Shown: positions 6,477 through 14,821, numbered from the stretch's first letter. The stretch: DNA of 38,764 bases from Streptomyces sp. NRRL F-6676 (GCF_000725625.1 NZ_KL647087.1:1-38764), one strand, 5' to 3'. Translations and numbers: made by a program. Notes: generated by a model from the sequence alone, not told the origin.

Positions 6477-7784
6477 TCAACACGCACCCGGGGCCGGCAG
6501 GCCCGACCCCCGTGCTCGCGCGACCCCCGGCGCCGTGGACGGGGGCAGCAACTGCCCCCGGTCAGCCGGAAAGCGGACGTCCACCTCCGCGTCCTCGTGC
6601 AACCGGTACGGCCGGTGGGCCAGCAACGTGCCCAGATACCGCCGCATCCGGGACAGCTCCGCACGGACGGTGACCGTGCGGCGCGGATCGCCGAACAGGT
6701 CCGCCGCCAGCGCGGACGCCGTCCGCCCCGCCCGGTCCAGCGCCAGCAGACACAGCAACTCCGCATGCCGCAGACTCAGTTCCTGCGTCCACGCCCCCGC
6801 CTCGCCGGACACCGTCACCGTCCAGTGGCGGGGCCCGGACACGTCCAGGACCATCCGCAGCGCCGTCCGCGCCCCCGCGGGCCGCTCCTGCGGCCGCAGC
6901 AGCCAGCCGCCCGGCAGCGGCTCCACCGCGCAGGGCCCGAGCCCCGGCACGGTTCCGCGCCCGGCGCTCAGCGACGCGGGCAGCGCCACCCGCGGGGTGT
7001 ACGGCACCGACGTCACCGCCGCCGTCCAGCCGTCCCGGTCCACCGCGAGGGCCCTGCTGCCGTCCATCCGCGCCAGCAGCGGCGCCGCCACCGCGCGCAG
7101 CCGCTCCAGCGAGGTCAGATGCAGCTCGCGCAGCCGCGCCTCGGCGAGCCGGGCCACCGAGTCGACCCAGGCCAGCGTGGTCGGATGCATCGCCTCCAAC
7201 GGACCGCTGACGTTGACGATGCCCAGCAGCCGGCCGTCGCGCGGATCGCTGATCGGCGCCCCGGCGCACGTCCACGGCAGCAGCGAGCGCACGAAGTGCT
7301 CGCCGGAGAACACCTGCACGGGACGCCGTACCACCAGCGGGGTCCCGACCCCGCTGGTGGCGACGGTCTTCTCGCTCCAGTCCGCGCCGACCTCCAGGCC
7401 CATGCCGTCCGCCCGGCGCAGCACCCGCGCGCTGCCCTCGCGCCACAGCACCCGGCCCTCGTCGTCGGCGACGACCATGATGTGGTGCGCGGCGTCCGCG
7501 ACCGGCAGCAGCGTCTCGCGCAGCACCGGCACCACGTGCCGCAGCGGCGACGCCTGCCGGCGCCGCTCGATCTCGTCCCGGCCGAGGAGCGCGAAGCGCG
7601 GCTCGCGGTCCGGGTCGAAACCGCTGCGCAGCATGCGGCTCCAGGACTCCTCGATCACCGCGCGCGGCGCCATGCCCGCCCGCCGGGACCCGAGCGCGGC
7701 GGTGCGCACCTCGCCGAGCAACTGCGCCGCCTGCACGGGGTCCTGGGCGGCGAGCCGCGTCACGTCCAGCACAGTGTGGGCCAA
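6477..7784 (-). CDS. GAF domain transcriptional regulator with C-terminal winged helix
   Basis: A 435-residue regulator with AcoR-like sensory architecture but no sigma-54 ATPase domain. The N-terminal half contains SWSRMLRSGFDPDREP and a GAF domain (VADDEGRVLWREG through ADWSEKTVATSGVGTPLVV and GAPISDPRDGRLLGIVNVSG). The C-terminus (LSLRHAELLCLLALDRAGRTA...DLFGDPRRTVTVRAELSRMRRYLG...PYRLHEDAEVDVRF) reads as a winged helix of the OmpR or SARP kind. TTG at 7784 is chosen because GGGAGG lies 6 nt upstream. The longer reading to 7907 has no ribosome site. The effector is unknown. It lies downstream of, and on the same strand as, the AidB-like gene but behind a strong terminator hairpin, so it is a separate unit. 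Confidence 0.88.
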   Translation of the reverse strand: MAHTVLDVTRLAAQDPVQAAQLLGEVRTAALGSRRAGMAPRAVIEESWSRMLRSGFDPDREPRFALLGRDEIERRRQASPLRHVVPVLRETLLPVADAAHHIMVVADDEGRVLWREGSARVLRRADGMGLEVGADWSEKTVATSGVGTPLVVRRPVQVFSGEHFVRSLLPWTCAGAPISDPRDGRLLGIVNVSGPLEAMHPTTLAWVDSVARLAEARLRELHLTSLERLRAVAAPLLARMDGSRALAVDRDGWTAAVTSVPYTPRVALPASLSAGRGTVPGLGPCAVEPLPGGWLLRPQERPAGARTALRMVLDVSGPRHWTVTVSGEAGAWTQELSLRHAELLCLLALDRAGRTASALAADLFGDPRRTVTVRAELSRMRRYLGTLLAHRPYRLHEDAEVDVRFPADRGQLLPPSTAPGVARARGSGLPAPGAC

Positions 7785-7920
7785 CTCGGTCCTCCCGGGG
7801 GCCCGTCCGCGCGGTGCACGGGCCCGTCGACTGTTCGCTTCCGTACCGCTCTGCTTGCGGCTCCATACTGCCGGTTCCCCGGTGACACAGGGGCACGCCA
7901 CGGCCACGCAGGGCTGCGGC

Positions 7921-7975
7921 TTGCAACCTCATGCAACCCTGGCGAACAGCCGTACGGTGATTGAAACTTGTTCAA
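7921..7975 (-). promoter_or_regulatory. Possible operator/promoter region of the GAF regulator
   Basis: TGCAACC is directly repeated at 7922-7928 and 7932-7938 (one helical turn), overlapping an inverted pair TTGCA/TGCAA. Nearby, TTGAA (7961-7965) and TTCAA (7971-7975) form another small inverted pair; on the minus strand it reads TTGAAC and could be a -35. The evidence is weak and positional. Confidence 0.3.
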
Positions 7976-8020
7976 GCCGTTCCGGTGGTGCCCCCGAGGC
8001 GCCGCCGGTGGGGCCGCACA

Positions 8021-8058
8021 GCGGGGGTGGTGCCGTGTCGGCGCAGCACCACCCCCGC
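8021..8058 (-). terminator. Strong hairpin terminator after the AidB-like gene
   Basis: A perfect 13-bp stem, GCGGGGGTGGTGC (8021-8033) with GCACCACCCCCGC (8046-8058) and a 12-nt loop. It is 26 nt past the acyl-CoA dehydrogenase stop. There is no U-run, as is usual in Streptomyces. Confidence 0.75.
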
Positions 8059-8084
8059 GACGTACGCCTTCGGCGCGGCGGTCC

Positions 8085-9719
8085 TCAGCCCACCGGGCGC
8101 GCCCGCTCCACCACCGACGCCAGGTCGAGCGTGTGCGGCAGGGTGCCGAACGCCGTGCCCCAGTCGCCGCCCAGCCGCGAGGCGCAGAACGCGTCGGCCA
8201 CCGCGGGCGGCGCGTACCGCACGAGCAGCGAACCCTGGAGCACCAGCGCCATGCGCTCCACCAGGCGGCGGGCGCGGCCCTCGACGTCGTCCAGGTCGGC
8301 GAGTTCGGTGAGCAGGTTCTTCACCGCGCCGTCGAGACGGTGGTCCGCGCCCCGGGTGGTGCCGACCTCGCGCAGGAACGCGTCGATCGCCCGCGGCTCC
8401 CGCGTGAGCGCCCGCAGCACGTCCAGCGCCTGGACGTTCCCGGCGCCCTCCCAGACGGAGTTCAGCGGCGACTCGCGCAGCAGCCGGGGCATCCCCGACT
8501 CCTCCACGTACCCGTTGCCGCCCAGGCACTCGGCGGCCTCCGCCACCAGCGGCGTGCACCGCTTGGTCACCCAGTACTTGGCGGCCGGCACCGCGAGGCG
8601 CAGCAGCGCCCGCTCCTGCTCGCCGCCGTCGTCGTAGGCCGCCGCGAGCCGCAGCCCGAGCGCGGTCGCGGCCTCGGACTCCAGCGCCAGGTCGGCCAGG
8701 ACGTTCCGCATCAGCGGCTTGTCGACAAGGAGACCCCCGAACGCCTCGCGGTGGGAGGCGTGGTGCACGGCCTGCGCCACCGCCTGCCGCATCAGCGCGG
8801 CCGCCCCGAGCACGCAGTCGAGCCGGGTCGCGGCGACCATCTCGATGATGGTCCGCACCCCGCGCCCCTCCTCGCCGACCCGGCGCGCCCACGTCCCGTC
8901 GAACTCGACCTCGGCTGAGGCGTTCGAGCGGTTGCCCAGCTTGTCCTTGAGCCGCTGGATCCGGAACACGTTGCGCGTGCCGTCCGCCAGTACCCGCGGC
9001 ACCAGGAAGCAGGTCAGCCCGCCCGGCGCCTGGGCCAGCACCAGGAAACCGTCCGACATCGGCGCCGAACAGAACCACTTGTGGCCGCGCAGCTCGTACG
9101 TGCCGTCCTCGGCCAGCGGCCGGGCCTCGGTGGTGTTGGCCCGTACGTCGCTGCCGCCCTGCTTCTCCGTCATCCCCATGCCGAAGAGCACGCCGGCCTT
9201 CCGGGCGGCCGGGCGCAGCTCACGGTCGTAGATCATCGACGTCAGCCGCGGCTCCCACTCGGCCGCCAGCGCCGGGTCGGTGCGCAGCGCGGGCACCGCC
9301 GCGTGCGTCATCGACAGCGGGCAGCCGTTGCCCGCCTCCACCTGCGTCCACACCACGAAGGCCGCCGCCCGCCGCACATGCCCGGCCGGCCGGGTCCAGG
9401 CCGCCGTCAGCCCCGCCGAGACGCCCTTGCCGAGCAGCCGGTGCCAGGACGGGTGGAAGTCGACCTCGTCCAGCCGGTTGCCGTACCGGTCGTGCGTGCG
9501 CAGTCTCGGCGGGTTCTCGTTGGCCAGCACCCCCCACTCCTGCACCTGCGCGGAACCGGCCGTCCGTCCGAGACCCGTCAGTTCCCCGGTGACCTCCCCG
9601 AGGTGCTCCGGGGCCACATGCCGCTCGACGGCTTCCACGAGGGCCCGGTCGGCGGAGAAGACGTCGTAGCCGACCAGGGGCGGGGCCTGGTTGGTCACCG
9701 TGTGCGTGCTGGCTGCCAT
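8085..9719 (-). CDS. AidB-like acyl-CoA dehydrogenase
   Basis: A 544-residue FAD flavoprotein that follows Escherichia coli AidB along its whole length. The N-terminal segment has THTVTNQAPPLVGYDVFSAD, matching AidB's THTVFNQPIPL. FAD and substrate motifs are GMTEKQGGSDV (182-192), RGHKWFCSAPMSDGFLVLAQ and RLKDKLGNRSNAS. The C-terminal acyl-CoA dehydrogenase helix carries NSVWEGAGNVQALDVLRAL with the conserved Glu. AidB acts in the alkylation-stress response and binds DNA; whether this protein does is inferred from similarity only. The ATG at 9719 is preceded by TAGGTT and exactly 6 nt, the pattern of a leaderless transcript. No alkyltransferase or ada gene is nearby. Confidence 0.92.
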   Translation of the reverse strand: MAASTHTVTNQAPPLVGYDVFSADRALVEAVERHVAPEHLGEVTGELTGLGRTAGSAQVQEWGVLANENPPRLRTHDRYGNRLDEVDFHPSWHRLLGKGVSAGLTAAWTRPAGHVRRAAAFVVWTQVEAGNGCPLSMTHAAVPALRTDPALAAEWEPRLTSMIYDRELRPAARKAGVLFGMGMTEKQGGSDVRANTTEARPLAEDGTYELRGHKWFCSAPMSDGFLVLAQAPGGLTCFLVPRVLADGTRNVFRIQRLKDKLGNRSNASAEVEFDGTWARRVGEEGRGVRTIIEMVAATRLDCVLGAAALMRQAVAQAVHHASHREAFGGLLVDKPLMRNVLADLALESEAATALGLRLAAAYDDGGEQERALLRLAVPAAKYWVTKRCTPLVAEAAECLGGNGYVEESGMPRLLRESPLNSVWEGAGNVQALDVLRALTREPRAIDAFLREVGTTRGADHRLDGAVKNLLTELADLDDVEGRARRLVERMALVLQGSLLVRYAPPAVADAFCASRLGGDWGTAFGTLPHTLDLASVVERARPVG

Positions 9720-9832
9720 GCCAGGAACCTACCCTCCGGTACGGGGTTGGTCACCCGCTTCCGGGCGCCCGTGCGAAGAGCCGGGGCGACCAGGGGATGA
9801 GCACAGGGTCCGACGGCCGATACCTTTGGTCC

Positions 9833-10993
9833 GTGCAGCCAGCAAGTGAATCCCCCGACACGCCACCCGGCCGTTTCCACCGGGCGCGTGCCCTGTACCG
9901 GAATGTCTCCAAACGCCGGACCGCCTGGCTGCTCCTGAAGGACACCGTCAACTCCTGCATGGAGTACCGCATCCTCGGCCTCGCGGCGGAGGCGGCGTTC
10001 TTCACGCTGCTCTCCGTGCCGCCGCTGCTGCTGAGCCTGATCGGACTGCTCGGCTACGTCGACGCCTGGACCGGCACCGACACCATCAGCAGCCTCGAGA
10101 ACAACATCCTCGACGCCTCCCGCACGGTCCTGTCCGACAAGGGCGTCACCGAGGTCGCCGAGCCGCTGCTGCACGACGTGATGAAGGGCGGCCGCCCCGA
10201 CATCATCTCCATAGGCTTCCTGTTCGCCCTGTGGTCCGGCTCCCGCGCGGTGAACGTCTTCATCGACACCATCACCGTGATGTACGGCCTCGACGGCACC
10301 CGCGGCATCGTCAAGACCCGGCTGCTGGCGTTCGGCCTGTTCATCGTCGCCCTGCTGATCGGCTCCGTCGCGCTGCCGCTGACGGTGGCCGGGCCGGACG
10401 CGGTGGTCAGCGTGGTCCCGTGGTCCACGACGGTCGTCCAGATCCTGTACTGGCCGGTCGTCGTCGTCCTCTCCATCGTCTTCCTCACCACGCTCTACCA
10501 GGTCTCCGTGCCGGTGCGCTCGCCCTGGGTGGAGGACGTGCCCGGCGCGCTCGTCGCCCTCGCGATGTGGGTGCTCGGCAGCTTCCTGCTGCGCATCTAC
10601 CTCACCAGCACGGTCGAGGGCCCCACGATCTACGGCTCGCTGGCCGCGCCCGTCGCCGTCCTGCTGTGGATCGGCGTCTCGGCGTTCGCGGTCCTGGTGG
10701 GCGCGGCCGTCAACGCGGCGATCGACCGCGTCTGGCCGGCCGCCGCGACCGCCGCCGCCCGCGAGGCCAACGAGCGGTTCCGCCGCGAACAGGCCGCGGA
10801 GTACGTCGCCCGCACGGCCGCCCTGCGCGACGAGGACCCGGACGACCCCGACATGCCCTCCGAGTTCCCCGAACGCTGGTCGCGCTTCCTGCCCCCGGAG
10901 GACGTGACGTCCCGCCTGCGCGCGCACGTCCGCAGCTATCACCACGGCGGCGGCAAGCCGACCGACCCCGGCGCGGGGCAGCGGCCCGGCTAG
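9833..10993 (+). CDS. YihY/BrkB family inner-membrane protein
   Basis: A 386-residue polytopic membrane protein. Several hydrophobic segments are visible: AAFFTLLSVPPLLLSLIGLLGYV, IISIGFLFALWSGSRAVNVF, LLAFGLFIVALLIGSVALPL, VVQILYWPVVVVLSIVFLTTL, ALVALAMWVLGSFLLRIYL, and AAPVAVLLWIGVSAFAVLVG. The family signatures LAAEAAFFTLLSVPPLL and FALWSGSRAV are present. A charged cytoplasmic tail follows. Function is not established for the family (once called ribonuclease BN, now considered wrong). I chose GTG at 9833 because TACCTT lies exactly 6 nt upstream (leaderless pattern). An in-frame ATG at 9797 is the alternative. The stop overlaps the -10 of the next gene. Confidence 0.9.
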   Translation: MQPASESPDTPPGRFHRARALYRNVSKRRTAWLLLKDTVNSCMEYRILGLAAEAAFFTLLSVPPLLLSLIGLLGYVDAWTGTDTISSLENNILDASRTVLSDKGVTEVAEPLLHDVMKGGRPDIISIGFLFALWSGSRAVNVFIDTITVMYGLDGTRGIVKTRLLAFGLFIVALLIGSVALPLTVAGPDAVVSVVPWSTTVVQILYWPVVVVLSIVFLTTLYQVSVPVRSPWVEDVPGALVALAMWVLGSFLLRIYLTSTVEGPTIYGSLAAPVAVLLWIGVSAFAVLVGAAVNAAIDRVWPAAATAAAREANERFRREQAAEYVARTAALRDEDPDDPDMPSEFPERWSRFLPPEDVTSRLRAHVRSYHHGGGKPTDPGAGQRPG

Positions 10994-11002
10994 CCTGGCG
11001 GT

Positions 11003-11701
11003 ATGTACGCGGAACGGGCGTCGCGGCTGCCCGGGGCGGTGGTCTGGCGCCGGCGGATGGAGCGCGTCGGCTCCGCCCGGCCCGAACGCCCCGTCCTGCC
11101 CGACGGCTGCATGGACCTGCTGTGGACCGACGGCCGGCTGCTGGTCGCCGGACCCGACACACACGCGTACGTCCCCGGGGCCGCGCCCGCGCGCTGGGCG
11201 GGCGTCCGCTTCCCTCCCGGCACCGCCCCGGCGCTGCTCGGCGTCCCGGCGCACGAGGTGCGCGACCGGCGCGTCGACCTCGCCGATCTGTGGCCGGCCG
11301 CCCGGGTCCGACGGTTGACGGCCCGCATCGACGGGGCACCGGACCCGGCCACCGCACTGGAGGCACTCGCGCTGGACCGGGCGGCGGACACGGACCCCCC
11401 GGACCCGCTGCTGACACAGGTCGTGGCCGCCCTGAACGCGGGCCACTCGGTGACCGAGACGGCCGAAACCCTCGGCATGAGCACCCGCCACCTCCACCGC
11501 CGGTCCCGCGCGGCCTTCGGCTACGGCCCGAAAACCCTGTCCCGTGTCCTGCGCCTGCAACGCGCGCTGAACCTGGCGGCGCGGGGCACGCCGTACGGGG
11601 AACTGGCGGCCCGCTCCGGCTACGCGGACCAGCCCCACCTGACACGGGAGGTGCGGGCCCTGACGGGGCTGACCCCGGGCCGGCTCTTCCGGCTCCGCTG
11701 A
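11003..11701 (+). CDS. AraC family transcriptional regulator
   Basis: A 232-residue protein. The N-terminal half (PVLPDGCMDLLWTDGRLLVAGPDT, VRFPPGTAPALLGVPAHEVRDRRVDLADLW) is the small beta-rich sensor seen in many actinobacterial AraC regulators. The C-terminal half has two helix-turn-helices: SVTETAETLGMSTRHLHRRSRAAFGYGPKTLSRVLRLQRAL and PYGELAARSGYADQPHLTREVRALTGLTPGRLF. TAGCCT ends exactly 6 nt before the ATG, so the mRNA is probably leaderless. That -10 overlaps the stop codon of the upstream YihY gene, so the two are close but separately transcribed. The target is unknown. Confidence 0.93.
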   Translation: MYAERASRLPGAVVWRRRMERVGSARPERPVLPDGCMDLLWTDGRLLVAGPDTHAYVPGAAPARWAGVRFPPGTAPALLGVPAHEVRDRRVDLADLWPAARVRRLTARIDGAPDPATALEALALDRAADTDPPDPLLTQVVAALNAGHSVTETAETLGMSTRHLHRRSRAAFGYGPKTLSRVLRLQRALNLAARGTPYGELAARSGYADQPHLTREVRALTGLTPGRLFRLR

Positions 11702-11786
11702 TCCCGCGGCCCCCGCACACCGGCGGGAAGGGGAGGGGATGTCAGTGGCGGCGGATACTGTCCGTCGCACCGACTGGGGAGGGCTG

Positions 11787-12224
11787 ATGGCGACCAGGTG
11801 GAGCATGACGATCGACTGTGCGTACCCGGCGAGACTGGCGGCGTTCTGGGCGCTGGCGCTGGGCTATGCGGAGAAGCCCCCGCCCGCGGGGTTCGGGAGC
11901 TGGGAGGAGTGGCTCGCCCATCATGACGTCCCGGAGGAGGAGTGGGACGACGGGGCGTACCTGTCGGATCCGGACGGTGTCGGCCCCGCCCTGTCCTTCC
12001 TGAAGGTGCCGGAGCCGAAGGTGGTGAAGAACAGGCTGCACATCGATGTGCAGGTCGGCGGCGGCCGCGAGACCCCGTGGGAGGTGCGCCGGCCGCGCGT
12101 GGCCGAGGCGGTGGAGCGGCTGACCGCGGCGGGCGCGACCGTGGTCCGCGAGGAGGAGATGGGAGGCAGACCGGACCACGTGGTGATGGCGGACCCGGAA
12201 GGCAACGAGTTCTGTCTGCTCTGA
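11787..12224 (+). CDS. VOC (glyoxalase-like) family protein
   Basis: A 145-residue protein with the paired beta-alpha-beta-beta-beta units of the vicinal-oxygen-chelate fold: WSMTIDCAYPARLAAFWALALGYAEKP at the start, and NRLHIDVQVGG through AGATVVREEEMGGRPDHVVMADPEGNEFCLL at the end. The last motif, MxDPEGNEFCL, is diagnostic. Metal-ligand positions are plausible (H in RLHIDV, E in GNEFCLL). It belongs to the actinobacterial group with the WEEWLAHHDVPEEEW insert and has no known substrate. The ATG at 11787 has GGGGAGGG five bases upstream; a longer reading from 11739 is less likely. Confidence 0.9.
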   Translation: MATRWSMTIDCAYPARLAAFWALALGYAEKPPPAGFGSWEEWLAHHDVPEEEWDDGAYLSDPDGVGPALSFLKVPEPKVVKNRLHIDVQVGGGRETPWEVRRPRVAEAVERLTAAGATVVREEEMGGRPDHVVMADPEGNEFCLL

Positions 12225-12270
12225 CGGGCCCGGCCGGACCGACTGGCCGGTGCGCGACGGGTCGCGTTTT

Positions 12271-12283
12271 CCAACCTGGTTGG
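12271..12283. promoter_or_regulatory. 13-bp palindrome upstream of the PLDc_N gene
   Basis: CCAACCTGGTTGG is a perfect 6-bp inverted repeat around one base, 115 nt before the next start. It could be an operator. No matched promoter hexamers were found with confidence. Confidence 0.35.
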
Positions 12284-12397
12284 AGGCGTGGGAAGTTGAG
12301 ATGCGTGGCACCCGTGTAGGACGAGAGTCCAACCCACTGCGGGCTCAGAAGGCCGTGACGGAGACCGCGGTGGGACCACGGGAAAGGGGAGCACCTC

Positions 12398-12667
12398 ATG
12401 CACGCGCTGTCCGCGCATCAGGCAGGTATGGCCGCGGGGGACGGTGGGTCCATCGGCACGTCGCTGGCCGGTGTGGCGATCATCGTTCTGCTGCTGGCCT
12501 ATGTGGTCCTTGTCATCGGGGCACTGATCAGTGTCGTCACCTCCGGAATGACGGGCGGGATGAAACTGGTGTGGATCGTCTTCGTGGTGGTGGCCCCGCT
12601 GATCGGCAGTCTTCTGTGGTTCTTCGTCGGCCGGCGCGACTCCTCCCGGAAGAAATCCCTCGTCTGA
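12398..12667 (+). CDS. Small two-helix membrane protein, PLDc_N type
   Basis: An 89-residue protein with two membrane helices: SLAGVAIIVLLLAYVVLVIGAL (about 22-43) and LVWIVFVVVAPLIGSLLWFFVGR (about 57-79), joined by a short glycine-rich loop, with a basic tail RRDSSRKKSLV. The second helix with its W..V...P..G...W/F..GR pattern matches the phospholipase D N-terminal (PLDc_N) domain found as small stand-alone proteins in actinobacteria. It has no catalytic domain. The ATG is preceded by GGGGAG. Function is unknown; envelope stress is a common guess that I cannot support from sequence. Confidence 0.88.
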   Translation: MHALSAHQAGMAAGDGGSIGTSLAGVAIIVLLLAYVVLVIGALISVVTSGMTGGMKLVWIVFVVVAPLIGSLLWFFVGRRDSSRKKSLV

Positions 12668-12669
12668 CA

Positions 12670-12767
12670 CGGATCGGCCAGGACAGGAAAGGCTGGCGCA
12701 GGACAGGCCAGGGCAGGAGAGGCCGGGGCAGGGCAGACCGGCGCAGGGGGAGGCCGGGGCAGGCCTC
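12670..12767. repeat. Degenerate GC-rich tandem repeats between convergent genes
   Basis: Variants of GGCCRGGGCAGG / GACAGG recur six or more times in about 95 bases between the PLDc_N stop and the VOC stop. This is low-complexity sequence with no ORF, and could help termination in both directions. Confidence 0.5.
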
Positions 12768-13163
12768 TCACAACGCCGCGTAGAGATCCACCGCGTTGCC
12801 GTCCGGGTCGTGCACGATCGCGTAGCGCTGGCCCCAGACCGCGTCCCACGGTTCGAGCTCGCCGTGGTGGCCGGCGGTCACCAGGGACTCGTACAACGCA
12901 TCGACCTCGGCCGGTGTTTCGCAGCGCACGGCCAGGGACGCGCGGCCCCCGGCCGCGGAGGACGGCGGGTGCCAGCCGGGGCGGAAGGAGCGGACCACCT
13001 CCTCCGTGTCCAGCAGCAGCCGCGTCCCGCCGGGCACCGCCGCCTCCGCGTGCGGTTGCCGTTCGCTGCCCTCGGGGAAGTCGAAGCCCAGGCGGCGGTA
13101 GAAGGCGAGGGAGGCGGCCATGTCGGAGACGACCAGGCCGACCGCGTCGAATCGTGGAGTCAT
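12768..13163 (-). CDS. VOC (glyoxalase/bleomycin-resistance-like) family protein
   Basis: A 131-residue VOC-fold protein. It begins MTPRFDAVGLVVSDMAASLAFYRRLGFDFPEG, the classic first motif. It has the second-half sequence ASLAVRCETPAEVDALYESLVTAG and ends YAIVHDPDGNAVDLYAAL, the classic last motif. Substrate unknown. The ATG at 13163 is preceded by TACGGT and exactly 6 nt, a leaderless pattern. A longer reading to 13214 begins in glycine-rich sequence and is rejected. Its start is divergent from the ThuA-like gene, 69 nt away. Confidence 0.92.
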   Translation of the reverse strand: MTPRFDAVGLVVSDMAASLAFYRRLGFDFPEGSERQPHAEAAVPGGTRLLLDTEEVVRSFRPGWHPPSSAAGGRASLAVRCETPAEVDALYESLVTAGHHGELEPWDAVWGQRYAIVHDPDGNAVDLYAAL

Positions 13164-13232
13164 GCGGCCACCGTAGGCGCCGCCGCCACCCCGGGTCTTG
13201 AAGGAAACGGACACCCTCTACGCTGCCCACCC

Positions 13233-13901
13233 ATGGCCCCGCGACTCCTCGTGTACACCCGCACCACCGCCTACCGCCACGACTCCATCCCGGACGCCGT
13301 CGCCGCGCTGCGCACCCTCGACCCGGACGGCCTCGCCGTGGACGCCACCGAGGACCCCGCCGCCCTGGAGGCCGACCTCGCCCCGTACGCGGCGGTCGTC
13401 TTCCTCTCCACCAGCGGCGACGTCCTCACCGACGCCGGCCGCGCCCGCCTGGCCGCGTACGTCGACGGCGGCGGCGGCTTCGCCGGGGTGCACGCGGCGA
13501 CCTGCACCGAATACGGGTGGCCGTACTTCGGCGAACTGCTCGGCGCCCGCTTCACCCGGCACCCCGCCTACCAGCCCGGCCGCGTCGTCGTCGAGGACCG
13601 CGCCCACCCCGCCACCGCCCACCTCCCGGCCACCTGGCAGTTCACCGACGAGTGGTACGACTTCGACACCAACCCCCGTGCCACCGCGCACATCCTGCTC
13701 CGTGCCGACGAGTCCTCGTACGACGGCGGCAGCATGGGCGCCGACCACCCGCTCGCCTGGTACCGCGAGCAGGGCGCCGGCCGGGTCTTCTACACCGCCC
13801 TCGGCCACGCCTCGCCCGCCTACGCCGACCCCGCCTTCCGCGCCCACCTCCTCGGCGGACTGCGCTGGGCGGCCGGCCTCGCTCACCCCTCCGGGGCGTG
13901 A
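13233..13901 (+). CDS. ThuA-like domain protein (class I amidotransferase-like fold)
   Basis: A 222-residue cytoplasmic protein. The pattern LLVYTRTTAYRHDSIPDAVAALRTL, then AAVVFLSTSGDVLTDAGRARLAAYVDGGGGFAGVHAATCTEYGWPYFGELLGARFTRHP, is typical of ThuA proteins (trehalose utilisation group). YDFDTNPRATAHILLRADESSYDGGSMGADHPLAWYREQGAGRVFYTALGHASPAYADP completes the domain. Family members are linked to sugar metabolism, but the reaction is not established. A TACGCT box 8 nt before the ATG suggests a very short or no leader. The 3' end overlaps the methyltransferase by 19 bp, tail to tail. A long in-frame extension upstream to 12810 is antisense to the VOC gene and rejected. Confidence 0.9.
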   Translation: MAPRLLVYTRTTAYRHDSIPDAVAALRTLDPDGLAVDATEDPAALEADLAPYAAVVFLSTSGDVLTDAGRARLAAYVDGGGGFAGVHAATCTEYGWPYFGELLGARFTRHPAYQPGRVVVEDRAHPATAHLPATWQFTDEWYDFDTNPRATAHILLRADESSYDGGSMGADHPLAWYREQGAGRVFYTALGHASPAYADPAFRAHLLGGLRWAAGLAHPSGA

Positions 13902-14665
13902 GTCACCCGGATCTTGGACTGGCCGTGCGGCAGCCGCTCCCAGTCGTCCATGAACCGGGCCTCGAGACCGTACGTGGCGGCCAGCGCCACCAGCGTCTCC
14001 GTGCGGTAGTAGAAGTCCTCGTGCAGCACGTGGTGCTCCTCGCCCTCGGTCCGGTCGAAGGTGAAGTCGAACCAGCCGCCCGGCCTGAGCACCCGGCCGA
14101 CGTGCGCCAGGCACTCCTCGATCACCGGCAGCGGCGAGTGGGAGAAGACGCTGTGCGCGTGGACGACGTCGAAGTGCGCGTCGGGCAGGAACGCCAGCGT
14201 CAGATCGCGGACCGGCGTCAGCGTCGGGAGCCGCTGCTGCAACCCCATCTCCACGACCGTGCCCTGCGCGGCGGCGAGGATGTCGGGGGAGATGTCCAGG
14301 CCGTAGTAGTGCCCGGGCTCCAGATGCCGGATGAACCGCCAGCCGGCGCGCAGATTGCCGCAGCCGATCTCCAGCATCCGGTGCTCGGGGCGCAGCCCGT
14401 GCCCGACCAGGTAGTCGAACTGCATCGCGCCCAGCGCCAGCCACCGCTCCCGGGTCGGGCTGCCGACCGCCGCGTCCGGGCTCACCTGCGTGTCGGAACG
14501 CATCACGGCCCGGTAGTAGTCGACGTGGTCCGGGTATTTGCGGCGCAGCCACATGTCCCGGGTGACGCGCGCCAGATGCCGCGGCACCCGCGCCGGGTGC
14601 CGCACGGCGTAGCCCACACGGTGTCCGAAGCTCGCTCGGTTGACGGTGACGTTCTTGGCCGGCAC
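13883..14665 (-). CDS. Class I SAM-dependent methyltransferase
   Basis: A 260-residue protein. An N-terminal helical part (VTVNRASFGHRVGYAVRHPARVPRHLARVTRDMWLRRKYPDHVDYYRAVM) precedes the Rossmann methyltransferase core. Motif I is MLEIGCGNLRAGWR (97-110); the acidic residue after strand 2 is in YYGLDISPD (D124); motif II region is FDVVHAHSVFSHSP; motif III is VLRPGGWFDFTFDRTEGEEHH. The small molecule methylated is unknown; the N-terminal part resembles proteins acting on sugars or lipids, but this is not conclusive. GTG at 14665 has GGAG 6 nt upstream. A longer reading to 14785 would run into the 16-bp palindrome and is less likely. Confidence 0.88.
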   Translation of the reverse strand: MPAKNVTVNRASFGHRVGYAVRHPARVPRHLARVTRDMWLRRKYPDHVDYYRAVMRSDTQVSPDAAVGSPTRERWLALGAMQFDYLVGHGLRPEHRMLEIGCGNLRAGWRFIRHLEPGHYYGLDISPDILAAAQGTVVEMGLQQRLPTLTPVRDLTLAFLPDAHFDVVHAHSVFSHSPLPVIEECLAHVGRVLRPGGWFDFTFDRTEGEEHHVLHEDFYYRTETLVALAATYGLEARFMDDWERLPHGQSKIRVTHAPEG

Positions 14666-14781
14666 GGGGTCTCCTCGGTCGTTGTCCGGTCGCTGTCTGC
14701 CCTGCCAGCCTGGTGCCGCCGACCGCCCGCGCCCGTCGGCCGACCGGATCGGTTCCCGCGACGGCCCGGCGGACACCGGTG

Positions 14782-14797
14782 TCAACCGATCGGTTGA
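14782..14797. promoter_or_regulatory. Perfect 16-bp palindrome, likely repressor operator
   Basis: TCAACCGATCGGTTGA is a perfect 16-bp dyad, of the size and shape bound by TetR-type dimers. It lies between the divergent methyltransferase and sensor-kinase genes. A related half-like sequence, GACCGGATCGGTTC, occurs about 35 bp to the left. Confidence 0.55.
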
Positions 14798-14821
14798 TGC
14801 GCACGCCCGTACGGCCCGATA

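Noticed and set aside
4707..7964. 1085-residue plus-strand ORF
   Set aside because: It is antisense to the secreted protein and the GAF regulator, and composed of R/P/G/A-rich nonsense.
9695..11806. 703-residue minus-strand ORF
   Set aside because: Shadow of the YihY and AraC-type genes, whose plus-strand products have clear families.
12810..13232. N-terminal extension of the ThuA-like protein
   Set aside because: The extension is antisense to the VOC gene. The conserved fold starts at the ATG at 13233, where a -10 box is close by.
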